Positions 48,723 through 57,226 of a stretch of 58,453 nt of DNA are shown piece after piece. A program made the translations under genes and the position numbers. The notes below the pieces were generated by a model, which worked only from the letters and a program-made list of their open reading frames with translations, was not told the origin of the DNA and searched no databases. The DNA lies in the NCBI GenBank assembly GCA_017433225.1, contig JAFRHS010000041.1:1-58453 (forward strand), given 5' to 3'. How positions within the stretch are numbered: the stretch's first letter is position 1; each line of letters opens with the position of its first letter. Source of the DNA: Clostridia bacterium. Its GTDB lineage: Bacteria; Bacillota; Clostridia; Oscillospirales; Acutalibacteraceae.

Positions 48723-51215
48723 TTAATACCCCATATGACTTTCTCTGGCAATGATCTCATCCTGCAGCTCGCGGCCGATGGACACGAAGTATGCGTTGTA
48801 GCCGGTGATGCGGACGAGCAGGTGACGGTAGTCCTGCGGATGGGCCTGGGCTTCTCTCAGAACGTCCGGGTCCAGAATGTTGATCTGCAGGGCGGTGCCG
48901 CCGTTTTCGATGTAACCTTTCAGGAAGGATTTGAATTTCTCTTTGTGCGTTGGGTCGCGGATCAGAGACGTGTTGAACGTGATGGTGTGCGATGCGCCGT
49001 TCGGCAGGTAGTTGATGTACTCGTGCCAGTCGCCCTGTTCCGCTTTGCCGCCGAGCGCTTTGCCAACGGAGTTGGCGTTGGAGGTCGGGCCGTTGATGTC
49101 CGCGCCGTTGGACGGGCAGATGGCATTGGACAGGAACTGCGGGTTCGCGCGGCCGTTGGCGGACGCCTTCATGACGTAGGAGGAGCCGACCCAGTAGTTC
49201 CAGGACAGCATGCCCGGACGGAACCGTCTGTGGGTGGACTTCGTCTCATACTTCCAGGACTCGTCGGACCAGAATTCCATGACCTCGCGTGCCAGTTCGT
49301 CCGCTTCGTCGTCGTCGCGGCCGTACTTCGGCGCGCGGTTCTTGGCCTTGGCCTGCAGGACCTCGTAGCCTTCCCAGTTGGCGCGAAGGGCTTCGACGAG
49401 TTCTTCCAGCGTGCATTCCTTGGTCTCATAGACCAGGTACTTCACCGCGAGCAGGGAGTCGACCGTGGTGGCGAAGGTGACGCCTTCCATGGTGACGAAG
49501 CCGATTTCGGCGCCGCCCTGCGTGACATCCAGGCCCTTCTCGGCACAGCCCTTGACCAGGGTGGACAGATACGGGGTCGGGTTGTACTTCGCGCGGATGG
49601 ATTCGGACAGCTCATAGTTGTCGACGAATTTCTTGATCAGATATTCGGTCTGCTTCTTGTAGGCGTCGAAGAACTTCTCCCAGGTGTCGAGATCTTTGAG
49701 CTCGCCGGTCCGGGGACCGTCCTGGGTCAGCTTCGTGAGCTTGCCGCTGATGGCGTCTTCATAGGGCTCCATGTCTTTGCCGTTGCCGTAGACGAGTTCG
49801 AGCGCCTTCAGAAGGTTGAGGTTGTTGTCGACGGTGCCGGAACGGTCGTTGCCGACCATGGTGTTTTCCAGGCAGCCGACGGGAGCGTACTCACAGACAT
49901 TGTCCTCGTTGATCAGATCGCCGTAGAACTTGGCCTCTCTCATCATGCCCGCCATAGAGCGCTCGTCGAAGTTCAGCAGGAACGGAGCGCCCTGGGACTT
50001 GGAGATCATGTCCACGACTTTGTCGAGGAGCGCCTCCGGGGAGTTCTTGTGGAGACGAACGTTGGGCTTCGGCTCCAGGATGGGGCTCCAGTCGTCGATG
50101 ACGTCGAGAATGAGATAGGTGAGTTCGTTGGTCAGGTCATTCCCGTCCTTGTCCATCCCGGAGATGGTGAGCAGCTGGCCGTAGCCGGCGGTGATGCCCT
50201 GGTTGCAGCCGACTCGGATGTAGGCGTCATAGGCCGAGTTGGCGTGGAACCAGAAGCAGCCGAGGATATCTTTCATGAACTCTTCGCTCATGCCGTCTTC
50301 GATAGACTTTTTGTAGTACGGATAGAGGTACTGGTCGATGCGCCCGAAGGAGACGCCGGGGCCGGGATAGTTCTCATCGGCCATGACCAGCATGTGGGTC
50401 ATCCACAGGGACTGGACGGCTTCCCAGAAGTTCGTGGCGCCGTTCCAGGGCACTCTGGCGGTGTTCTCCGCCATCTTCAGAAGCTCTTCCCTGCGGACAG
50501 GGTCTTCCACTTTGTCGGCGCACTGCTTGCACAGCGCGGAGTACTTCTCCGCCAGCTCCTTCGGCATGGTGCAGGCCGTCATCATGGCGCGCAGCTGAGC
50601 GCCTTTCGAACCCTTCTTGTCCGCTTCGGACAGCTCGTTGTACAGGCTTTCGATGTGCTCATACTCGGCCTTGAAACCGTGGTCGATGATCTTCTGATAG
50701 CCGGGGATGAGATGGCCGGACGTGGCGCCGGAGTTGCCGTAGCCGTGTTTGAACAGGAACGACATGCTCTTGCGGGCTTCCTTGACCAGTTTGTCACGGT
50801 CTTTCTGCTGCGCCTCGGTCAGACACATGGATGTAAAGATGTTGAAACGGGAACCGCAGAGCAGATCGCCCGGGATGATCTCTCTGGGCAGGTAGTTCAC
50901 GACACACTCCTTGAGGAAGTCGGCTTTCCGCTCCACCAGAGACTTGTCCCAGAAGCCTTCGGGCATGGGAACGATCTCGGAATTCTGTTTGAAACACATG
51001 GTGAAGGTAGACAGGAATGTGTGGTTCTCAGGGACGATGTAGTAGGTCATCTCGTCGAACTGACAGTCCCAGGGCGTGCCGGTCGAGTATCCGATGTACT
51101 CGTTGTTCCATATGCGGTTGGTACCCTCAAAGTAATAATCTCTCAGCCACTTGGTCCGCGGGCTCAGAGCGCCGGGTTGTTTGACCGCGTTTTCATACTT
51201 TGCTGCCAATTGCAT
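48723..51215 (-). CDS. Glycyl radical enzyme, substrate unknown
   Basis: An 830-residue enzyme with the full GRE barrel: thiyl Cys448 with Glu450 in APVGCLENTM and radical Gly805 in LVRITGYNAYF. The Cys-x-Glu pair excludes pyruvate formate-lyase and fits eliminating or decarboxylating members (diol dehydratase, isethionate lyase, arylacetate decarboxylase). The sequence around CLENTMVGNDRSGTVD is not enough to fix the substrate. It overlaps the gntR end by 23 nt. The ATG at 51215 is very close to AGGAGG; a TTG two codons later has better spacing and may be the true start. Confidence 0.93.
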   Translation of the reverse strand: MQLAAKYENAVKQPGALSPRTKWLRDYYFEGTNRIWNNEYIGYSTGTPWDCQFDEMTYYIVPENHTFLSTFTMCFKQNSEIVPMPEGFWDKSLVERKADFLKECVVNYLPREIIPGDLLCGSRFNIFTSMCLTEAQQKDRDKLVKEARKSMSFLFKHGYGNSGATSGHLIPGYQKIIDHGFKAEYEHIESLYNELSEADKKGSKGAQLRAMMTACTMPKELAEKYSALCKQCADKVEDPVRREELLKMAENTARVPWNGATNFWEAVQSLWMTHMLVMADENYPGPGVSFGRIDQYLYPYYKKSIEDGMSEEFMKDILGCFWFHANSAYDAYIRVGCNQGITAGYGQLLTISGMDKDGNDLTNELTYLILDVIDDWSPILEPKPNVRLHKNSPEALLDKVVDMISKSQGAPFLLNFDERSMAGMMREAKFYGDLINEDNVCEYAPVGCLENTMVGNDRSGTVDNNLNLLKALELVYGNGKDMEPYEDAISGKLTKLTQDGPRTGELKDLDTWEKFFDAYKKQTEYLIKKFVDNYELSESIRAKYNPTPYLSTLVKGCAEKGLDVTQGGAEIGFVTMEGVTFATTVDSLLAVKYLVYETKECTLEELVEALRANWEGYEVLQAKAKNRAPKYGRDDDEADELAREVMEFWSDESWKYETKSTHRRFRPGMLSWNYWVGSSYVMKASANGRANPQFLSNAICPSNGADINGPTSNANSVGKALGGKAEQGDWHEYINYLPNGASHTITFNTSLIRDPTHKEKFKSFLKGYIENGGTALQINILDPDVLREAQAHPQDYRHLLVRITGYNAYFVSIGRELQDEIIARESHMGY

Positions 51216-51903
51216 TACCTCCTTGTAAGACTCTCTTGATGATGGTTTCTCCGTGTTCTAATAAAAGCTGCATTTGTGTTTCAGCTTCTTTCACATTGTT
51301 CCCTGCGATCGCTTCGGCGATGCGCTGGTGGGTCTCCAACACGAAACTGTACACTTCATGGTCGGAGTAGAACTGTTCGATGAGCGGGATGGAACTCGCC
51401 TCGAACGCCTTCATGATGAACCCGTATACGTCGTTCCCGCTCATCTTGCAGATGGCGTAATGGAACTGCAGGTCGTACTGTGCGCGTTTTTTCGGATCCT
51501 CCTCTGTCCCCTCCTCGATGATGAGGGCGCGGAGCCGCCCGAGCTGGGTGGGCGTGGCGCATTGCACTGCTTTTCGGATGCATTCCATCTCCAGGAACTT
51601 CCGGGCCTCCAGCAGGTCCAGGAGCTGCTTTTCCTCCAGCAGCCCGAAGGCCACTTGGTCGGCCAGGATGGAGAGGTTCCCTTCATTCCTCCAGTCTGCC
51701 ACCTCGATCCACTTGGTGGGGACGATCTTGATGTAACCGTTCGTCTCCAGGTCGACGACCACCGCGTTGATGACGGAGCGGCTGACATTGTACAGTTCCG
51801 CCAGTTCCCGCAGTGTCGGGAGCTTCTCACCCGGTTTGTACTCTCCGGAGAGGATGGAGATCTTCAGTTCTTCGATAATGGTTTCGGTCAGGCTCTTTTT
51901 CAT
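51193..51903 (-). CDS. GntR-family (FCD-type) transcription regulator
   Basis: A 236-residue regulator. N-terminal winged helix (TETIIEELKISILSGEYKPG, KLPTLRELAELYNVSRSVIN) and C-terminal all-helical FCD ligand domain (LLEARKFLEMECIRKAV, YDLQFHYAICKMSGNDVYGF, HQRIAEAIAGNN), where Asp/His residues usually bind a metal and an organic-acid effector. Start at 51903 has AAAGGA upstream. Its own promoter and that of the operon at 57 kb carry the same TGGTATTACCA palindrome, the typical FadR/FCD operator form, so it probably represses both. Confidence 0.92.
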   Translation of the reverse strand: MKKSLTETIIEELKISILSGEYKPGEKLPTLRELAELYNVSRSVINAVVVDLETNGYIKIVPTKWIEVADWRNEGNLSILADQVAFGLLEEKQLLDLLEARKFLEMECIRKAVQCATPTQLGRLRALIIEEGTEEDPKKRAQYDLQFHYAICKMSGNDVYGFIMKAFEASSIPLIEQFYSDHEVYSFVLETHQRIAEAIAGNNVKEAETQMQLLLEHGETIIKRVLQGGNAIGSKV

Positions 51904-51932
51904 GGTGCTGATCCTTTCGGGTATTTGCTGTC

Positions 51933-51958
51933 GTGGTATTACCACCAATTCTATTGTA
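51933..51958 (-). promoter_or_regulatory. GntR operator at the gntR promoter
   Basis: GTGGTATTACCAC (51933-51945), a perfect 13-bp palindrome, lies directly downstream of a TACAAT -10 (51953-51958). The arrangement -10, short AATT spacer, palindrome repeats at 57030-57056. Confidence 0.8.
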
Positions 51959-51990
51959 TCATGATTTCCTCTTGTAATAAACAACGAAAA

Positions 51991-52770
51991 CTATCCGACG
52001 ATCGACAGCCCTTTGGCGATCATCTGGATCGCGAGGAACATGACCAGCAATGCCGAGACCGGCAGGACCCAGTTCCATTTACGGGTCTCGAAGACCGAGC
52101 TCAGCAGGCCGAACGCCAGCAGCAGCGGCAGGGTGCCGAGGGCAAACACCAGCATGGCCAGCGCGCCGCGGACGGCGCTCCCGGAGGCGATGGCGAAGAA
52201 CTGCACCGCCTGCATCGTGCCGCAGGGCAGCAATGCGCTCAGGATGCCCATGACGATCGCGCTGGACGAATAGAAACGGCCGAGGGCCTTCGTGTACCAT
52301 TTCGGCGGAGTAAAGGCGGACTGTCCAAACAGGATGGACACGCCCATGATCAGCATGAACACGCCGGAGACGATGGGCACATAGCCGCGGACTGCGTCGG
52401 ATAGGGACAGGGCAGCACCCAGCGCGCCGAGGATCAGGCCGACCACCGTGTAGGCCAGGATGCGCGCGCCCTGATACTTCAGCTGCTCCAGCGAGCGGGA
52501 CCGTGCGGCCTCATTGCTCGAAACGCTCAGCACGATGCCGCCGCACATCCCGACACAGTGGATAGAAGAGAGCAGGCCGTACAGGAAGATGAGTCCGAGA
52601 CTCGTGCCCTCCGTGATCACAGGGCGTTGGAGACCGTGCGTGTTCGCAAACTCCGTGATCCGTCCGAGCAGGTCGACATGGAACACGAACTGCAGGAGGA
52701 CGAATGCCAGAGTCAGGACCGCCAGAATTGTCAGAAGGACATCCCGGGTCTTGTTGTTCTTTGGATTCAA
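51991..52770 (-). CDS. TauE/SafE-DsbD-like membrane protein (HCVGMCGG type)
   Basis: A 259-residue protein with six to seven helices. LLSSIHCVGMCGGIVLSVSS and LSALLPCGTMQAVQFFA carry the paired Cys motifs of the DsbD_2/sulfite-exporter-like proteins that accompany copper transporters. TTG start at 52770 overlaps the stop of the Cu+-ATPase (TTGA), so the two are coupled. It may pass reducing power or metal across the membrane. It is the last gene of the 57-kb operon. Confidence 0.83.
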   Translation of the reverse strand: MNPKNNKTRDVLLTILAVLTLAFVLLQFVFHVDLLGRITEFANTHGLQRPVITEGTSLGLIFLYGLLSSIHCVGMCGGIVLSVSSNEAARSRSLEQLKYQGARILAYTVVGLILGALGAALSLSDAVRGYVPIVSGVFMLIMGVSILFGQSAFTPPKWYTKALGRFYSSSAIVMGILSALLPCGTMQAVQFFAIASGSAVRGALAMLVFALGTLPLLLAFGLLSSVFETRKWNWVLPVSALLVMFLAIQMIAKGLSIVG

Positions 52771-54896
52771 TGGCTTCCCCTCCTTACACGGGTGGCGTTC
52801 AAAACGACAGAGATGGAGCTCAGAGACATCGCCGCGGCAGCCACGATGGGGTTGAGCAGTCCGGCCGCGGCCACACTCAGTGCGACCACGTTATAGACGC
52901 ACGACAGGACCAGGTTCTGCCGGATGTTTCGGACCGCCTTCCGGCCGAGCTGCAGGCTCCAGGGCACTTTCCGGAGATCGCCGTCGAGGATGACGACGTT
53001 CGCAGTGTCCCCCGCCAGAGCGGTCTTCCCGCCCAGTTCAAAACCGACATCGGCCCGCGCCAGGGACGGGACATCGTTCAGACCGTCCCCCACCATCGCG
53101 GTCACGGCGCCGCGCTCCTGCTCGGCGCGCAGCCGCGCGGACTTATCTTCCGGCAACTGCCGCGCGCGGACATCGGAGATGCCTGCCTGCTCGGCAGCGA
53201 GTTGAGTGGCACCTTCCGAGTCTCCTGTCAGCAGAGCCACGGACACGTCCATCGCCTCCAGATCGCGGACAGCCTCTGCCGCTTCCGGCCGAAGCTCGTC
53301 GGTCAGGAAGCAGGCTCCTTCGACCACACCGTCTTTGCAGATGACGATCATGCTCTTCTGCTGATCGCCCAGCTGTTTGGCGATCGTCTCCAGGTCATCT
53401 CCGGGAGCGCCCTGCTCCGCCACGAAGTCAGGGCTGCCGACGACGATCGTGGAACCGTCGCACATCGCGATGACGCCTTTTCCGGGGACCGAGCGAAGTT
53501 TGTCGGCCGTCGGGATCTCCTCCGGTCTCAGACCGGACTCCCGAAGCACGGCTTCCGCCAGCGGATGGTAGGACTGTTTCTCCGCGAGAGCGGCATCCAG
53601 CAGCATGGCTTCTACCGACGGGGCTCGAAGCAAAATGATATCGGTGACGTCGAATCGCCCATTGGTCAGAGTGCCTGTCTTATCGAAACCGACCCACGAG
53701 ACCTCCCCCAATTGCTCGACCACCTGACTCTCCTTGATGACGACGCCTTTTCCGGCCGCCACGGACACCGCAGAGGATACCGAGAGGGGTACCGCGACTC
53801 CGAGCGCACAGGGGCAGGCGACGATGATGACGCTGATGAGGACCCTGGCAGCCTTCGGAAGGTCTCCGGGAGACAGGAACAGGAACCACGCGAGCGCTGC
53901 CAGCACGCCGAGCAAAATGACAGCGGGACAGAACCATCGGACCACGCGGTCCGTGCGGTTCTGCAGGCGGCTCTTTTGGGCAAACGACGCTTCGACATCC
54001 ACGATGATGTCGGACATCAAGGTGTGTTCCCGATCCGCGGTCGCTTCAAACGAGAAAGAACCTTCCGTGTTGATGGTGCCGGCATACACCGGGTCCCCGG
54101 TCTCTTTCCGGACCGGTACAGCTTCACCGGACAGCATGGATTCATCCACGAATCCGATGCCGCTCCGAAGGGTCCCGTCCAGCGGGATGCGGTCGCCCTC
54201 ACGGACGAAAAGTACATCGCCCACGGACAGGGTGGAAACGTCGGCTTCGGTCTCCACACCATCCTTCAGCAGGCGGGCCTTCTGCGGCAGCTGCTCATAC
54301 AGACGTTCCAGGACGGAACCGGAGTCCGCATTCAGTTTTGTCTCGATCAGACGGCCGGTCAGGACCATCGTGATGATGAGGGCGGCAGAATCGAAATACA
54401 CTTCTTCCGGCCGATCCCGTAAAAAGGAAAACAGACTGTACCCCCAGGCACACGTGGTGCTGAAGGCGACCATAAAGGACATATTCAGGGTCTTGTTTTT
54501 GAGACCCCGGAACGCGTCGCGGTAAAAGTCCGCTCCGATGTAAAACTGGACCACGGTGGCCAACACCACCTTCAGCGGAAGCGGGATTGCCCAGACCAGC
54601 GGGATCGAAAGCATCAGAGACAGCAGCACTTTTCGAAGGAGCCGCTTCTCTTTTTCTTTGTTCAAACGAGAAATGGAGCCGTAGGTGTACTCTACCGCTC
54701 CATAACCGCTCTGTTCAATGGTATTTACGATTTCCGGAAGCGTTACATCCGCCTCGTCGAAACAGACGATGGCACTGTTGTCCAGCGTCGAGATGTTGGC
54801 GGAGGTGACGCCGGGCAACCTGTGCAGCGCGCGCTCGATATCGATGCCGCACGCTGCGCAATACATGCCGTCTATGAACAGTCGTGCCGTTTTCAT
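52767..54896 (-). CDS. Cu+-transporting P1B-type ATPase (CopA-like)
   Basis: A 709-residue ATPase. One N-terminal heavy-metal domain (GMYCAACGID, Cys13/Cys16), TM helices, the IVACPCALGVAVPL CPC site, phosphorylation loop DKTGTLT, GDGLND hinge, and CopA-type residues VYN and MSLSS in the last helices. It moves Cu+ out of the cytoplasm. Unusually it lies between, and overlaps, a linalool dehydratase/isomerase-like gene (4-nt overlap) and the TauE-like gene, within a GntR-controlled operon and not with a copper regulator. Confidence 0.93.
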   Translation of the reverse strand: MKTARLFIDGMYCAACGIDIERALHRLPGVTSANISTLDNSAIVCFDEADVTLPEIVNTIEQSGYGAVEYTYGSISRLNKEKEKRLLRKVLLSLMLSIPLVWAIPLPLKVVLATVVQFYIGADFYRDAFRGLKNKTLNMSFMVAFSTTCAWGYSLFSFLRDRPEEVYFDSAALIITMVLTGRLIETKLNADSGSVLERLYEQLPQKARLLKDGVETEADVSTLSVGDVLFVREGDRIPLDGTLRSGIGFVDESMLSGEAVPVRKETGDPVYAGTINTEGSFSFEATADREHTLMSDIIVDVEASFAQKSRLQNRTDRVVRWFCPAVILLGVLAALAWFLFLSPGDLPKAARVLISVIIVACPCALGVAVPLSVSSAVSVAAGKGVVIKESQVVEQLGEVSWVGFDKTGTLTNGRFDVTDIILLRAPSVEAMLLDAALAEKQSYHPLAEAVLRESGLRPEEIPTADKLRSVPGKGVIAMCDGSTIVVGSPDFVAEQGAPGDDLETIAKQLGDQQKSMIVICKDGVVEGACFLTDELRPEAAEAVRDLEAMDVSVALLTGDSEGATQLAAEQAGISDVRARQLPEDKSARLRAEQERGAVTAMVGDGLNDVPSLARADVGFELGGKTALAGDTANVVILDGDLRKVPWSLQLGRKAVRNIRQNLVLSCVYNVVALSVAAAGLLNPIVAAAAMSLSSISVVLNATRVRRGSH

Positions 54897-56800
54897 GCCG
54901 GAACGACAGTGATCGGTGTTCTCCCGGACAAGGCAACGGTCAGTTTCGCTTCCCCGTTCCCGTCGGCGATGAACTGTTCTCCGGTCTCGAGGACCTTGTA
55001 AGAACCGTCCGCCTTCAGACGAGACAGTCCCAAAGTGGTCTCGCAGCCGGCGCTCTCAAACGGATAGAGGACCAGTTCCAGGTCTTCCCCGTGACTGAAC
55101 GCTTTCGCGACCATGACATCGGCATAGGCCGCGTCAATCAGCAGAGGAGCGTTCTTCGTGCACTCCGCGGGACCGTCCACCACGGCGCGGCGCCAGCCGT
55201 TCCGGGTGTTGATCATGCTCTGGAGCACACCGGCGTTGACCTCGGACGAGCAGCGATAATGGATGGTGCCGTTCTCTTCGAAACGGACGCCTTTTTCGTC
55301 CAGCGTCTTCTTGGCAGCCTCATAGGCTTCCCGGTCGCCCATCTCCGCCGCAGGCATCATGGCGAGATATGCGCAGTCACAATAGTTCATGGAGAAGTCG
55401 CCGTGATCGATCGGAATCTGTTTGTGGAGCAGAGTCCCGTCCGCGTCTCTTTTGTAAGAACCCTGACGGAAGAAGGCGAAGGTCTGCCTGGCCAGTTCCG
55501 GGTCCGCCGTATTGTACATGGGGATCTGGAAGCTCTCCGCAGTCGGGATCGGCAGGTTCACGCCGCAGCCCGTCCGGTCGGACTTGAACAGATAGGAGCT
55601 GCCGTCCGGGCAACCCATCTCTCGGACGAACGCGTTGTAGACCCGGACTTCGTTGTCGGTCCAGTCGGTGGTATTGTACAGGTTCTGATAGCTCACCATG
55701 CTCTGGATGGCTTTCCAGTTGCAGAGGGAGTACATGAAATTCGGTTCGCAGGGGTAAACGATGTATTCCTGGTTCGCCCAGTTTTGCCTGATGCGTTCCG
55801 CAATGCGGTGAACATCATAGGGGTATGTCGTAAAGGCGTCCTTGAACGGGATGCTGCCGGGCTCTTCGTAGCGCCGGTCTCCGGTGTTCCGGATGTACAT
55901 GGTCACGTTGATCAGGAAGAAGCCGGTCATCATGACATTGTCCCACTTGAACGGGTCGCCGGAGAGTTTCGCATTGCCCCAGATGTTCTCCAGCCTCCAG
56001 TAGCGCCAGATCTTCGGATGGGTGTACTTGGTGATGAGATCCTGCTGCGCCTGATTGGCGTAGCCGTGGAAATTCGGAGTGTACTGGCACTGGATCTGCT
56101 GAAGGGTGTTCAGGATCTGATTGATCTGATACCGGACGCTGTTGGTGGAGAACTGCGGGAAATGGGCGGAGTTGAACCCCTCCCAGGACCCAAGCGGCTG
56201 GAGGGCCGTATCGAACAGATACCGCTCCTGGCGCAGCTGCTCCTCGGTCATCTCGAACTCTCCGTCCGGGACTTCCGGCTCCGCCATCGCCAGCTCCGCA
56301 GGGATCTCTTCCTCATAGAACGCCAGCCGTTCTTTCTGGCGGGCCAGGTAGGCCTTGTTCTTCCGGACGTTATGGATGCGGGTGCCGACGAAGTATAAAA
56401 GAGCGAACGCCAGCGAGAGCACGATGCCCGTGTACGCTCCCCATTTGGGTTCCCGGAGCCACACGGTGGCGTTGAGGATCGCAGTGCCCCACCAGATCAG
56501 GAACGGCATGAACTGCGCGCCGGTGGCCCACCAGAGCCCTAAGCCGAGCACACAGAGGAGAAGGAACGTCAGCAGGAAAAAGATGATCCCGCTGATGCCG
56601 CCGATCGCGAGGAACCCGCCGCCGGGGATGATGAGTCCCGCGCCGAACACGCGCCACGCCCAGCTCATCTTGAAAAGGGTCGGGAGCAGGCCGAGAACGA
56701 CGAAAACGGCATAGCCGATCCAGACTTGTTTCTTGTGCCGCTTCGTAGCGGGACCGTCAATTTCTGTTTTCTCGTAGATCGATAACTTTTGTTCTGCCAT
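54893..56800 (-). CDS. Membrane-anchored linalool dehydratase/isomerase-like protein
   Basis: A 635-residue protein. Residues about 25-145 hold four to five membrane helices, and about 190-560 form a domain matching, from memory, the Ldi (PF18566) (alpha/alpha)6 barrel: WRYWRLENIWGNAKLSGDPF, DNVMMTGFFLINVTMYIRNT, GDRRYEEPG, and CEPNFMYSLCNWKAI. Cys351 and Cys360 keep the Ldi C-EP-C spacing of nine. At the position of the Ldi catalytic His (GHLNLM in Castellaniella) Phe294 stands here. Ldi hydrates myrcene or dehydrates/isomerises linalool and geraniol. The start at 56800 has AGGGAG upstream. Family call is by pattern; activity is unknown. Confidence 0.72.
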   Translation of the reverse strand: MAEQKLSIYEKTEIDGPATKRHKKQVWIGYAVFVVLGLLPTLFKMSWAWRVFGAGLIIPGGGFLAIGGISGIIFFLLTFLLLCVLGLGLWWATGAQFMPFLIWWGTAILNATVWLREPKWGAYTGIVLSLAFALLYFVGTRIHNVRKNKAYLARQKERLAFYEEEIPAELAMAEPEVPDGEFEMTEEQLRQERYLFDTALQPLGSWEGFNSAHFPQFSTNSVRYQINQILNTLQQIQCQYTPNFHGYANQAQQDLITKYTHPKIWRYWRLENIWGNAKLSGDPFKWDNVMMTGFFLINVTMYIRNTGDRRYEEPGSIPFKDAFTTYPYDVHRIAERIRQNWANQEYIVYPCEPNFMYSLCNWKAIQSMVSYQNLYNTTDWTDNEVRVYNAFVREMGCPDGSSYLFKSDRTGCGVNLPIPTAESFQIPMYNTADPELARQTFAFFRQGSYKRDADGTLLHKQIPIDHGDFSMNYCDCAYLAMMPAAEMGDREAYEAAKKTLDEKGVRFEENGTIHYRCSSEVNAGVLQSMINTRNGWRRAVVDGPAECTKNAPLLIDAAYADVMVAKAFSHGEDLELVLYPFESAGCETTLGLSRLKADGSYKVLETGEQFIADGNGEAKLTVALSGRTPITVVPA

Positions 56801-56996
56801 CTTCATATCTCCCTTCTTTATCTTTTTCTAAAAACTCAAAGTATTTTGTCTCTTTCAGTTCTTCCCGAAGTTGTTCTTTTGATGTCTCTTCGCGATGGAG
56901 TTTCCGCAGGAAATGCTTCCAGTAAACGGCTGCCTTGTCCCGCAGCCCATATACGCTCAGCAACACCAAAATGATGATGACGCAGCAAGGGTACAT
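56757..56996 (-). CDS. Small single-pass membrane protein, first gene of the Ldi-CopA operon
   Basis: A 79-residue protein: one helix (CCVIIILVLLSVYG, residues 4-17) and a charged cytoplasmic tail (KHFLRKLHREETSKEQLREE). It overlaps the Ldi-like gene by 44 nt. AGGGGAG is 8 nt before ATG at 56996. It might anchor or assist the membrane enzyme encoded next; no family is recognised. Confidence 0.75.
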   Translation of the reverse strand: MYPCCVIIILVLLSVYGLRDKAAVYWKHFLRKLHREETSKEQLREELKETKYFEFLEKDKEGRYEDGRTKVIDLRENRN

Positions 56997-57029
56997 ACCA
57001 TACTCCCCTTTTTGTAAAGAGTTTCTTTT

Positions 57030-57056
57030 GGTGGTATTACCACCAATTTCATTATA
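57030..57056 (-). promoter_or_regulatory. GntR operator and -10 of the Ldi-CopA operon
   Basis: GGTGGTATTACCACC (57030-57044), a perfect 15-bp palindrome, sits directly downstream of TATAAT (57051-57056) and 34 nt before the first start. The same palindrome core and the same distance from the -10 occur at the gntR promoter. No strong -35 is present. Confidence 0.82.
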
Positions 57057-57157
57057 GTATTAATTGCATACAAGAAAAATATGCATACTCTCTAATATTT
57101 CAACAGTTTCCTTGTGCAACCTTCCGAACCACTGACCACCTGTCCGTTCCCCAACCC

Positions 57158-57190
57158 GAAAAAAGCCCCCGTGTTCCGAAGATGGAACAC
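57158..57190 (-). terminator. Terminator after the MBL-fold gene
   Basis: GTGTTCC-ATCTTC-GGAACAC (minus strand, 57171-57190) followed by GGGGGCTTTTTT. It isolates the MBL gene from the Ldi-CopA promoter. Confidence 0.7.
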
Positions 57191-57226
57191 AGAGACTGTG
57201 ATCGTTATGTCGGTGTTGTGTGGGGG

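Noticed and set aside
48723-51215. Firm call of isethionate sulfite-lyase or arylacetate decarboxylase
   Set aside because: The Cys-x-Glu pair fits several classes; no sulfonate or arylacetate genes are adjacent and I cannot run a phylogeny.
48159-51239. A 1026-codon plus-strand open frame opposite the second glycyl radical enzyme
   Set aside because: Same reason: a shadow of the minus-strand genes with no start signal or domain.
51991-52770. Sulfite exporter serving a sulfite-releasing glycyl radical enzyme
   Set aside because: The HCVGMCGG and LPCG motifs fit the DsbD_2/copper-associated branch, and the gene is coupled to a Cu+-ATPase rather than to sulfonate genes.
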